From DASZMJ01 sp035551935 (GTDB lineage Bacteria > Planctomycetota > Planctomycetia > Isosphaerales > Isosphaeraceae), in contig DASZMJ010000017.1 in the NCBI GenBank assembly GCA_035551935.1, forward strand, positions 1-11,504: a stretch of DNA of 11,504 nucleotides, read 5' to 3'. This document shows, one piece after another, positions 1 through 5,845 of the stretch; position 1 is the first letter of the stretch, and each line of letters starts with the position of its first letter. The translations under genes were made by a program, and so were the position numbers. The notes beneath the pieces are model-generated. The model did no database searches. It was not told the DNA's origin and worked only from the letters and a program-made list of their open reading frames with translations.

Positions 1-96
1 GACGAGGAGCGTCCCCACCAGTCGCTCGACTATCAGACCCCGGGCGAGGTCTATCGGGCCGGGGTTCGCGGGCGGCGGAGCGGGGAAGGACCATAA
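1..96 (+). CDS. IS3-family transposase, C-terminal fragment (cut by window edge)
   Basis: Frame 1 is open from the first base and ends at TAA (94-96), giving 31 residues that contain ERPHQSLDYQTPGEVYRAG. The pattern RPHQSL-x-Y-x-TP-x-E-V-Y is the usual C-terminal end of the integrase-core (DDE, rve-type) domain of IS3-family transposases, just after the catalytic Glu helix. The catalytic DDE residues themselves lie outside the window. The TAA is followed after 20 bp by a sequence resembling an IS3-family terminal repeat, which supports the call. The fragment is too short to tell whether the full transposase is intact or which IS3 subgroup it belongs to. Confidence 0.85.
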   Translation, partial: DEERPHQSLDYQTPGEVYRAGVRGRRSGEGP

Positions 97-116
97 CAAC
101 TACCGGCCGCCCGGGC

Positions 117-136
117 TGTCCAGTCTTTGGGGTCCA
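117..136 (+). repeat. Putative right terminal inverted repeat of the IS
   Basis: The 20 bp TGTCCAGTCTTTGGGGTCCA read on the other strand as TGGACCCCAAAGACTGGACA. A TGGAC start, a C-run, an A-run and an internal TGGACA are typical of IS3-family ends. The terminal dinucleotide CA matches the family's 5'-TG...CA-3' rule. The assignment rests on position and resemblance only; the partner repeat is outside the window. Confidence 0.65.
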
Positions 137-229
137 CTATATCCCAGCGCTCTATCTGATCGCTAATCCAGGCATCTGTTGGCGTTAAGCCATCTAATCA
201 TGGCCACTTTCGGCGCGCAACTCACCCCT

Positions 230-286
230 GTTGCACGAGTCCCCCGCCTGATGCACGGCCACGCACCTAATGGACGGCCGTGCAAC
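230..286. repeat. Overlapping inverted repeats upstream of MMPL gene
   Basis: GTTGCACG (230-237) is exactly complementary to CGTGCAAC (279-286). Nested inside, TGCACGGCC (252-260) pairs perfectly with GGCCGTGCA (276-284) around a 15-nt loop. The two pairings share the right arm, so they are mutually exclusive. No T-run follows, so it does not look like an intrinsic terminator. It could be an operator or a structured leader, or chance in GC-rich DNA. Confidence 0.4.
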
Positions 287-413
287 AAAGCCAAGCGAAC
301 GGGGCCCTGGAGGCATTGGGCGAGTTTTGCCGTCGAGCCGCACCGGCGCGGAACGAACCGAAGATCGCCCGGCCGCCGGCCGCCGGCCCACGCCCCCCGC
401 GATGCGATTGGCT

Positions 414-443
414 TTGACAGGGATGGTTGGCATGCCGTATGTT
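414..443 (+). promoter_or_regulatory. Candidate sigma-70-type promoter for the MMPL gene
   Basis: TTGACA (414-419, a perfect -35 consensus) is followed by an 18-bp spacer and TATGTT (438-443, four of six matches to TATAAT). The predicted transcript would begin near 450, leaving a leader of about 130 nt before the ATG at 579. Perfect -35 boxes are rare in sequence this GC-rich, which is the main support. Planctomycete promoter rules are not well defined, so this is a prediction only. Confidence 0.4.
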
Positions 444-578
444 GCCGGGACGATCGATCGCGCCGAGGCGGAGGGGGCGGTCGCCGTTCGTCGTGGCACC
501 CGGTCTTTGCTTGGGGCGGAGGGGCTGGGCCGGTCTTGCCGATGCCGCCCCGGGCCCGCGACACCCCCCCCAATATCC

Positions 579-2969
579 ATGTTCGCCGCGACCGCCGGGC
601 TGGTCACACGCCGGGGATGGCTCGTCTTGCTCGCCTGGGCAGCCCTGGCGGTCGCCTTGCAGGCGATCGCGCCGCCGTGGGAGTCGGTCAGCCAGGACGA
701 CAACGTCCGGTTCTTCCCGCCGAGCTACGCCAGCGTCCGCGGCCAGGTGCTGCTGGAGCGCGGCTTCCCGGACGACCTCGCCGGCTCGGAGGTCGTCGTG
801 ATCGCCGAGCGGCCCGACGGCCGCCTGACCGAGCCCGATCGCGCCTACGTGCGCCAGGTCTCGGCGCTGCTGCGCCGCCTGATGCGCGACGAGCCGGCGT
901 TGGGCCTCAAGCAGGTCTACGACTACACGACGCCGATCATCGGCGCCCGGCTCGTCGGCAACGCCCCCGGCGGCAAGGGGCAGGTCTACCTGACGACGGC
1001 CACGCTGAAGGCGACCTACATCTCGAAGCGGACGCGGCTGACGGTCGGCCGGATCGAGGACGAGCTGGCCAAGCTCCCGCCCCCCCCCGCCGGCCTGACG
1101 ACCCTCCGGCACGGCGACCGGGTGATGTTGCCGATCACCGGCTCGGCGCTCGTCGGCCACGACACCAACCAGGCCCTCAACGACAGCATCCACGCCACGA
1201 CCTGGGCGACGATCGCGCTGGTCATCGCCATCCTGCTGATCGTCTACCGCTCGCCGCTGCTGGCCCTGATCCCGCTCGTGACGATCGCGCTGTCGGTCTG
1301 GATCTCGCTGAAGGGGATCGCGGCGATGACGCTGATCCCGGGCATCCGATTCCAGGTCATCAACGTCACGCAGGTCTTCGTGATCGTCGTCCTCTTCGGC
1401 GCCGGCACGGATTACTGCCTGTTCCTGATCGCGCGGTACCGCGAGGAGCTGGCGCGGGGGCGATCGGGGGACGAGGCGCTCGACGAGGCGTTGCGGCGGG
1501 TCGGCGCGGCGCTCCTGGCCAGTGCCGGGACGGTGATCCTGGGCCTGGGGATGCTGTACTTCTCGACCTTCGCGAAGATCCAGTATTCCGGGCCGGCGAT
1601 CGCGCTGAGCCTGGCCGTGGCGCTGGCCGCGGCCTTGACGCTGGCGCCGGTGCTCTTGCACTGGCTGCGGGGGGCGGTCTTCTGGCCGTTCCGGCCGCCG
1701 CACCACACCAAGGGGGCCGACCCCGAGGTCGAGAGCCAGGCCGAGATGCCGATGCACAGCTTCTGGGCGAAGGTGGCCGACCTGGTCGTCCGCCGGCCCG
1801 GCCTGATCTTCGCGGCGAGCCTGCTGGCGCTGGCGCCGTTCGCCGTGGTCGGCCTGCGGGCGCGGCCCAACTACGGCCAGTTGACCGACCTGGGCCCGGA
1901 CCAGCCGAGCATCGTCGGCACGCGGATCATCAGCAAGTACTTCGCGATCGGCGAGCTCGGCAAGACGACGGTCGTGGTCGCGCACCCGGGGCTCGACTTC
2001 CTGACCCCCCGCGGCCGCGCGGCCGTCGAGGAGCTCAGCAAGCGGCTGGCCGCGCTGCCCGACGTCGCCGAGGTCCGCTCCGTCTCGCGGCCGCTGGGGC
2101 GGCCGGCGCGGACCCCGGTCGGCCTGTTCGGGCAGCGGGCCTTCCGCGACCTGATCATCAACGTCCAGGTCAACGCGCACTACGTCAGCACGCGGGCCGA
2201 GGGGGCCGACCGCGACCACATCACGCGGATCGACGTGGCATTCAAGACCGACCCGTACTCCGAGGAGAGCCTGGGGACGCTCGCGGCGGTCGAGGCCGTC
2301 GTCCGCGAGGCGGTCGCCCCCGGCGGCCCCCTGGCCGGGGCGTCGGCGACCGGCCTGGCCGGCACCACCGTGCTGATCGACGACCTGAAGAAGGTGACGA
2401 CCGCCGACGAGCACCGGATGTACGTGATGGTGACCCTCGGCGTCTACGCGATCCTCGTGATCCTGCTGCGGCGGCCGGGCATCTGCCTGTACCTGATCGC
2501 CACCGTCGTGCTCGGCTACCTCGCGTCGCTCGGGATCACCGAGCTGGTCTTCCGCGCCCTGCACCGCGGGCCGGGCCCCTGGTTCGGCCTGGACTGGAAG
2601 GTCGGCTTCTTCCTGTTCGTGATCCTCGTGGCCGTCGGCGAGGACTACAACATCTTCCTCATGGCCCGCGTCGTCGAGGAGGAGCGCCGGCTCGGCGCCG
2701 TCGAGGGGACCCGCCGCGCCGTCCTGCACACCGGCGGGATCATCAGCTCGTGTGGACTTATCATGGCATGTACGTTTGGATCGATGCTCATGGGAAGCCT
2801 GACCTCGCTCCGCGAGCTGGGCTTCGCGCTGGGGCTGGGGGTGCTGCTCGACACGTTCGTGGTGCGGCCGGTGCTGGTGCCGGCGTTCGTGGTGCTGTTG
2901 TGCCGGCTCCGCGCCGGCGGCCGGCGGGCGGCCTCGCCGCTGCCGGAGGCGACGACGACGAGCCCGTGA
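579..2969 (+). CDS. MMPL-family (RND superfamily) transporter, 796 aa
   Basis: Inner-membrane transporter of the MMPL branch of the RND superfamily, which uses the proton gradient to export lipids or other hydrophobic compounds; the substrate here is unknown. The fold is the classic duplicated 6+6 helix arrangement: TM1 about 14-30, a periplasmic domain 31-205, TM2-6 about 206-360, a cytosolic linker, TM7 about 405-425, a second periplasmic domain 426-610, and TM8-12 about 611-772. The Asp-Tyr pairs used for proton relay in MmpL3 are both present: GTDY (D278, Y279) in TM4 and GEDY (D689, Y690) in TM10. The ATG at 579 is chosen because MFAATAGLVTRRGWLVLL is a normal family N-terminus, whereas upstream in-frame residues are Pro/Arg-rich. 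No Shine-Dalgarno precedes it, unlike several other genes here. It is transcribed alone, convergent with the next block. Codons 725-739 are unusually AT-rich. Confidence 0.92.
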   Translation: MFAATAGLVTRRGWLVLLAWAALAVALQAIAPPWESVSQDDNVRFFPPSYASVRGQVLLERGFPDDLAGSEVVVIAERPDGRLTEPDRAYVRQVSALLRRLMRDEPALGLKQVYDYTTPIIGARLVGNAPGGKGQVYLTTATLKATYISKRTRLTVGRIEDELAKLPPPPAGLTTLRHGDRVMLPITGSALVGHDTNQALNDSIHATTWATIALVIAILLIVYRSPLLALIPLVTIALSVWISLKGIAAMTLIPGIRFQVINVTQVFVIVVLFGAGTDYCLFLIARYREELARGRSGDEALDEALRRVGAALLASAGTVILGLGMLYFSTFAKIQYSGPAIALSLAVALAAALTLAPVLLHWLRGAVFWPFRPPHHTKGADPEVESQAEMPMHSFWAKVADLVVRRPGLIFAASLLALAPFAVVGLRARPNYGQLTDLGPDQPSIVGTRIISKYFAIGELGKTTVVVAHPGLDFLTPRGRAAVEELSKRLAALPDVAEVRSVSRPLGRPARTPVGLFGQRAFRDLIINVQVNAHYVSTRAEGADRDHITRIDVAFKTDPYSEESLGTLAAVEAVVREAVAPGGPLAGASATGLAGTTVLIDDLKKVTTADEHRMYVMVTLGVYAILVILLRRPGICLYLIATVVLGYLASLGITELVFRALHRGPGPWFGLDWKVGFFLFVILVAVGEDYNIFLMARVVEEERRLGAVEGTRRAVLHTGGIISSCGLIMACTFGSMLMGSLTSLRELGFALGLGVLLDTFVVRPVLVPAFVVLLCRLRAGGRRAASPLPEATTTSP

Positions 2970-3089
2970 GAGATACCGCTACCTGCGAGAAATCGTTACG
3001 GGGCCCGGACCGGGATGGGGGCGGGCACCTCGAAGCCTCGGAGCCAGTCCCCATCTCGTGAGGACCGCTCAAGAAATCCGTCGCCGCGA
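2970..3089. other. Convergent intergenic gap with a possible hairpin
   Basis: This 120-bp gap separates the stop codons of two convergent genes. GATGGGG (3014-3020) can pair with CCCCATC (3049-3055) around a 28-nt loop, but no T-run follows on either strand. Bidirectional termination is expected on positional grounds; the sequence support for an intrinsic terminator is weak. Confidence 0.3.
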
Positions 3090-4196
3090 TTATCGTCTCC
3101 GCCACCAGAGGCCGCCGCCGAGCAAGAGGAGGACGAGACCGGACCCGAACGCGGCTCGGGAGCCGATCCACGACCAATTCGAGGGGGGAGTCGCCCGGAT
3201 CGGATTCTTCACGGGGGTGGCGCGCGCAGTCTCGTCGGTCGGCTTTCCGGGCGTCTCCCTCGTCTCATTCTTGATGGCGTCGAGGACGGTGACGCCGGGC
3301 GCCGGCTCCGGCCAGAATGTCGATTTGGGATAGTCACCGTTGAATTTCACGAATTCAACCACATAGGTCCGATTCATGCTTTTCTCACTTGTCTCAGGAT
3401 TGTACTCGATCTGTCTGGAGTTCTTGGAGAGATAATGCCCGTCCACGGCGTCGAGCGAGTCCGCCTCCCACACCCACACCGGCCGGCGATTCGCGCGGTC
3501 GTCCGGCTCCAGGTACGCCTCGACCTTCAGCGGCAGGCCGGTCGCCTCGTCGAGGTCGTAGACGTGATCCTGGGCGACGGCCCAGCGCACGCGGGGGAAG
3601 AGCACCCGGATGCAGGGCCTCCCCATCGTCTCGACCTTGCCGAGGACAGTCGCCTTCGGCAAGGCGAGGTTCAGCGGCACCCTGCCCACGTAGAGAAGCT
3701 GGATCGGGTTGGGCCGTTCCATGCGATCGCTGTTCTCCTCGATGGCGAAATGCCGCTTGACGACGACCCCGCTCTGCCGGAACACGCGGGCCTCTTTGTC
3801 GAGTCGGTAGGTGACCGTGGCGCACCGAAGGCCGTCAGAATCGTGAGTGATTCGATAGGTGGGATCGTCCCCCAATTGAAATATAATATCATAAAATCGC
3901 TCTTGTCTGGACATCTCGATGTAATGCTCCACGCAGTTGTCGTGGGCGACCGGCCCCTCCGGTTTGGTCGCGATGAATTTGTGGTGGACCCGGACCTCGA
4001 TCGCATTGCGCGATTCCAGTTCCCAGGTGAGCGTCTTCACGAGGGAGTCGATGGGTGAAGGAGTCGATGCGCCCGCCACCGTTCCCGATCGAGGACGGCT
4101 CGATTCCTCGTGGACTTGCCCTCTCGCCTCGAAGGTTGCTATCGGGGACGAAAGGGACAGGATGACCAGGATAGTCAAGGGGGTGCGAACGAGCAT
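3090..4196 (-). CDS. Exported protein with C-terminal membrane anchor, function unknown, 368 aa
   Basis: I do not recognise a named family with confidence. The N-terminus (MLVRTPLTILVILSLSSPIA) is a signal peptide or N-terminal membrane segment. Residues 60-300 alternate polar and hydrophobic residues as in a beta-rich domain, loosely like LolA/LppX-type lipoprotein-carrier folds; that is a guess. Residues 310-340 are a Pro/Thr/Arg-rich linker. Residues 345-365 form a hydrophobic segment (GSGLVLLLLGGGLWW) ending in RRR at the very C-terminus, a stop-transfer tail that should leave the main domain outside the cytoplasmic membrane. The start is supported by AGGAGG (4202-4207 on this strand), 5 nt from the ATG. 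It is last in the minus-strand block, 201 bp after the Cys-rich gene, so it may share that transcript or have its own promoter. Three cysteines (88, 125, 195) are present. Confidence 0.75.
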   Translation of the reverse strand: MLVRTPLTILVILSLSSPIATFEARGQVHEESSRPRSGTVAGASTPSPIDSLVKTLTWELESRNAIEVRVHHKFIATKPEGPVAHDNCVEHYIEMSRQERFYDIIFQLGDDPTYRITHDSDGLRCATVTYRLDKEARVFRQSGVVVKRHFAIEENSDRMERPNPIQLLYVGRVPLNLALPKATVLGKVETMGRPCIRVLFPRVRWAVAQDHVYDLDEATGLPLKVEAYLEPDDRANRRPVWVWEADSLDAVDGHYLSKNSRQIEYNPETSEKSMNRTYVVEFVKFNGDYPKSTFWPEPAPGVTVLDAIKNETRETPGKPTDETARATPVKNPIRATPPSNWSWIGSRAAFGSGLVLLLLGGGLWWRRR

Positions 4197-4316
4197 GCCG
4201 GCCTCCTCGGGCAGCGGACCTCAATGTGCATGGCGGTGATACGAAGTGAGGACCATCGTCCGGGAGGGGGCGAAGGTCCCTCACCTCGCGCGAAAACCAT
4301 CGGAGGCGAGTGTCAC

Positions 4317-4332
4317 CGTCAATCCCTTGACG
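4317..4332. promoter_or_regulatory. Perfect palindrome upstream of the anchored-protein gene
   Basis: CGTCAA (4317-4322) and TTGACG (4327-4332) form a perfect 6-bp inverted repeat with a 4-bp centre. It sits about 120 bp upstream of the start at 4196, in the 201-bp gap between two co-directional genes. On the minus strand one half reads TTGACG, a near-consensus -35, but no good -10 follows at 16-18 bp. It could be an operator half-site pair or a small hairpin. Confidence 0.3.
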
Positions 4333-4397
4333 ATCCGAGTTGCATCATGCGGCTGCGGTCCTTCATTCGGCCCGCCTCGAACGATCCGTACAGATCC

Positions 4398-4745
4398 TCA
4401 TTGGCAGATCGTCCCGTTCCAGCACGCCAACTGGTTCGGCAGGCCGGTCGCGCAGACGTACTGGGGTCCGCAGTCGAAGTGCGACTCCATGCAGGTGTAG
4501 GGCGGCCCGCCGGTGCAGGTGCCCTGGGCCCACATGTTGGGGACCGTGCTGGTGCAGCCGACCTGTGCCGTGCCTTGGCAAGAGACGCAGGTCTGTCCGG
4601 TGCCGTTGCATTGTCCGATCACCCCGGTCGTCCCCGGCCAGTTCGGTTGCGCCGAGGCGTGGGGGACATGAAAGACGATGAAGACGCCGATGGCGAGGAG
4701 CACCATCGCGGCCGGGAGCAGGAACGCGGATCGAATTGACCTCAT
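4398..4745 (-). CDS. Small exported cysteine-rich protein, 115 aa, function unknown
   Basis: No family recognised. Residues 1-32 are a strong Sec signal peptide: basic start (MRSIRS), hydrophobic core (FLLPAAMVLLAIGVFIVF) and a signal-peptidase I site after ASA (A30-S31-A32), giving an 83-residue mature protein that begins QPNWPG. The mature part holds ten cysteines (46, 53, 56, 64, 77, 85, 92, 98, 108, 114), an even number that could form five disulfides in an oxidising compartment, plus many Gly, Thr, Asn and Gln. The ATG at 4745 is preferred: GGGGAG (4753-4758 on this strand) lies 7 nt upstream, and the signal peptide starts there. A longer version from the ATG at 4823, overlapping the upstream stop codon, would add 26 residues before the signal and is less likely. 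The gene follows the DUF1559 gene by 74 bp, with a hairpin between. Confidence 0.8.
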   Translation of the reverse strand: MRSIRSAFLLPAAMVLLAIGVFIVFHVPHASAQPNWPGTTGVIGQCNGTGQTCVSCQGTAQVGCTSTVPNMWAQGTCTGGPPYTCMESHFDCGPQYVCATGLPNQLACWNGTICQ

Positions 4746-4752
4746 GGATCGT

Positions 4753-4758
4753 CTCCCC
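4753..4758 (-). promoter_or_regulatory. Ribosome binding site deciding the Cys-rich gene start
   Basis: GGGGAG on the minus strand lies 7 nt before the ATG at 4745-4743. It supports that ATG over the upstream one at 4823-4821, which only touches the DUF1559 stop codon. Confidence 0.55.
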
Positions 4759-4773
4759 GGAAAAGAGGGGCCG

Positions 4774-4808
4774 TCACGGATGCGGACGCCGACGGCCGGC
4801 GTCCGTGA
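4774..4808 (-). other. Intercistronic stem-loop between the DUF1559 and Cys-rich genes
   Basis: GGACGCC (4784-4790) pairs perfectly with GGCGTCC (4798-4804) around a 7-nt loop. An alternative outer pairing joins TCACGGA (4774-4780) with TCCGTGA (4802-4808). It begins 12 nt after the DUF1559 stop and ends 16 nt before the next ribosome binding site. There is no U-run after it, so it is more likely an mRNA-stabilising, processing or attenuating element than a full terminator. Confidence 0.45.
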
Positions 4809-4819
4809 TTCGAGATGGA

Positions 4820-5845
4820 TCATGGTTCCGAGACGAGCTCACCCCCCGCCCGTGTGCCGAGCGCCCGCCACGTCGCCGGGGCGACCCCGGACGAGAACCA
4901 TCGGACGGAGCCGTCCGCCAGGGCCGCGTTGACACCTCCCGGGTGGTAGCTGCGGGCGGCGAAGATCCCGTTGCTGGCGTGGTCGGAGGGGCCGCAATCC
5001 GGGACCAGTGAGTTCGGCGGCACGGACGGGAGGAATCTGGTGAAGAGTGAGGCATCAATCATCCAGGTCCTGCCCGCATCGAAGTTCTTGGCAGATTGAT
5101 CAGCCAATTGTGAGCAAATAAGGGCCCAATTGTTCGAGGAGGCCCCTGACGAGGAGCCGTTCGTGGCGACCCAGTCGCGAAACGGGCTGTAGACGGCCTC
5201 CGCGCCGGAGCCGATCGGCTTCTCCGACAGCGCGAGGGTGTTCGACATCCCGTCGACGAAGGCGCCGAGCGGCATGGGATCCGGCCAGTACGAGAACGCC
5301 CCCTGGTCATTGAAGTATCCATGAGTTAGATCCGTCGAGACGATGAGGGGCTCGGGGCCGCTGTTGGCGCGATAACTGTTCGGGGCGAACGTGTCGCGGA
5401 CCGTGTTCGGGTCGCTCGGGCAGAGGAACGCGCCGATCGCCCGCGAGGCGGCTGACTGGTGGTAATCGGCCAAGTCGGTGAGGTCAAAGGCGGGCGACTC
5501 GAAGTTGATGGAATCGTAGAGGCTCTGTTGCTCGAGATAGGGCAAGAGACGGTAGTGGACCGAGAAGGAGCCACGGAGGATGGGCCTGCGGGGGAAGTAA
5601 GAACCGAGGGGCGGGAAGCCTCCCATCGCGGCCTCGAAGGAATGGGCGGCCGTGATCATCTGCTTAAGGTTGTTCGCGCACTGCTGCCGCCGCGCCGCCT
5701 CTCGGGCTTGTTGAACGGCCGGGAGTAGGAGGCCGACGAGGACACCGATGACCCCGATCACGACCAGGAGCTCAATCAGCGAGAACCCCCTGGAGGTCCC
5801 TCGGCGCCGGCCGAGCGGGTGACTCCTGATGCGGGCGGGTTTCAT
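4820..5845 (-). CDS. DUF1559 family protein with prepilin-type N-terminus, 341 aa
   Basis: A member of the pseudopilin-like DUF1559 family that is greatly expanded in planctomycetes; its role is unknown. A basic leader of 20 residues ends in a type IV prepilin peptidase site, G20|F21-SLIE with the conserved Glu at +5 (E25). The hydrophobic helix (LLVVIGVIGVLVGLLLPAVQQAREAARR) follows, then the family's CANNLKQM segment (56-63). The C-terminus carries the H-x9-DG motif (H301 to D311-G312) followed by VRWFSSGV. The length is typical of the family. The start has AGGAGA (5853-5858 on this strand) 7 nt upstream, and its ATG overlaps the TGA of the preceding DUF1573 gene by 4 nt (5842-5845), indicating coupled translation. 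The expected location is the cytoplasmic membrane or cell surface after processing. Confidence 0.95.
   Translation of the reverse strand: MKPARIRSHPLGRRRGTSRGFSLIELLVVIGVIGVLVGLLLPAVQQAREAARRQQCANNLKQMITAAHSFEAAMGGFPPLGSYFPRRPILRGSFSVHYRLLPYLEQQSLYDSINFESPAFDLTDLADYHQSAASRAIGAFLCPSDPNTVRDTFAPNSYRANSGPEPLIVSTDLTHGYFNDQGAFSYWPDPMPLGAFVDGMSNTLALSEKPIGSGAEAVYSPFRDWVATNGSSSGASSNNWALICSQLADQSAKNFDAGRTWMIDASLFTRFLPSVPPNSLVPDCGPSDHASNGIFAARSYHPGGVNAALADGSVRWFSSGVAPATWRALGTRAGGELVSEP

Larger units (their letters stand above)
1..136 (+). mobile_element. Right end of an IS3-family insertion sequence
   Basis: The transposase C-terminus (1-96), a 20-bp spacer and a terminal repeat-like sequence ending in CA at 136 together look like the right-hand end of an IS3-family element. 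The left end is outside the window, so the matching inverted repeat and the usual 3-4 bp target duplication (here it would begin CTA at 137) cannot be checked. The element is oriented toward the MMPL transporter gene, whose start is 442 bp beyond the IS end. Confidence 0.75.
137..578. other. Non-coding leader between the IS end and the MMPL gene
   Basis: No convincing gene lies in this stretch. Frames that stay open on both strands give Pro/Arg-rich low-complexity translations typical of GC-rich shadow frames, and none is preceded by a ribosome binding site. It holds one inverted-repeat region (230-286), one candidate promoter (414-443), and a GGCCGCC-type short repeat near 371-390. Part of it could be remnant sequence of whatever the IS inserted into, but nothing recognisable remains. 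Confidence 0.6.

Noticed and set aside
267..2729. Long minus-strand open frame opposite the MMPL gene
   Set aside because: Asp/Arg/Gln/His-rich low-complexity translation, as expected of the antisense of GC-ending codons; no recognisable domain.
179..3061. Very long plus-strand open frame overlapping the MMPL gene
   Set aside because: Its translation is Arg/Gly/Pro/Ala-rich with no helices or motifs; it is a shadow of GC-rich codon bias, while the frame with GTDY and GEDY motifs and 12 helices is the real gene.
3090..3190. PEP-CTERM sorting signal on the anchored protein
   Set aside because: The hydrophobic helix and Arg cluster fit, but no Val-Pro-Glu-Pro or similar motif precedes them.
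3015..4058. Plus-strand frame opposite the anchored-protein gene
   Set aside because: The opposite strand has a signal peptide, an AGGAGG site at the right distance and a C-terminal anchor; this frame has none.
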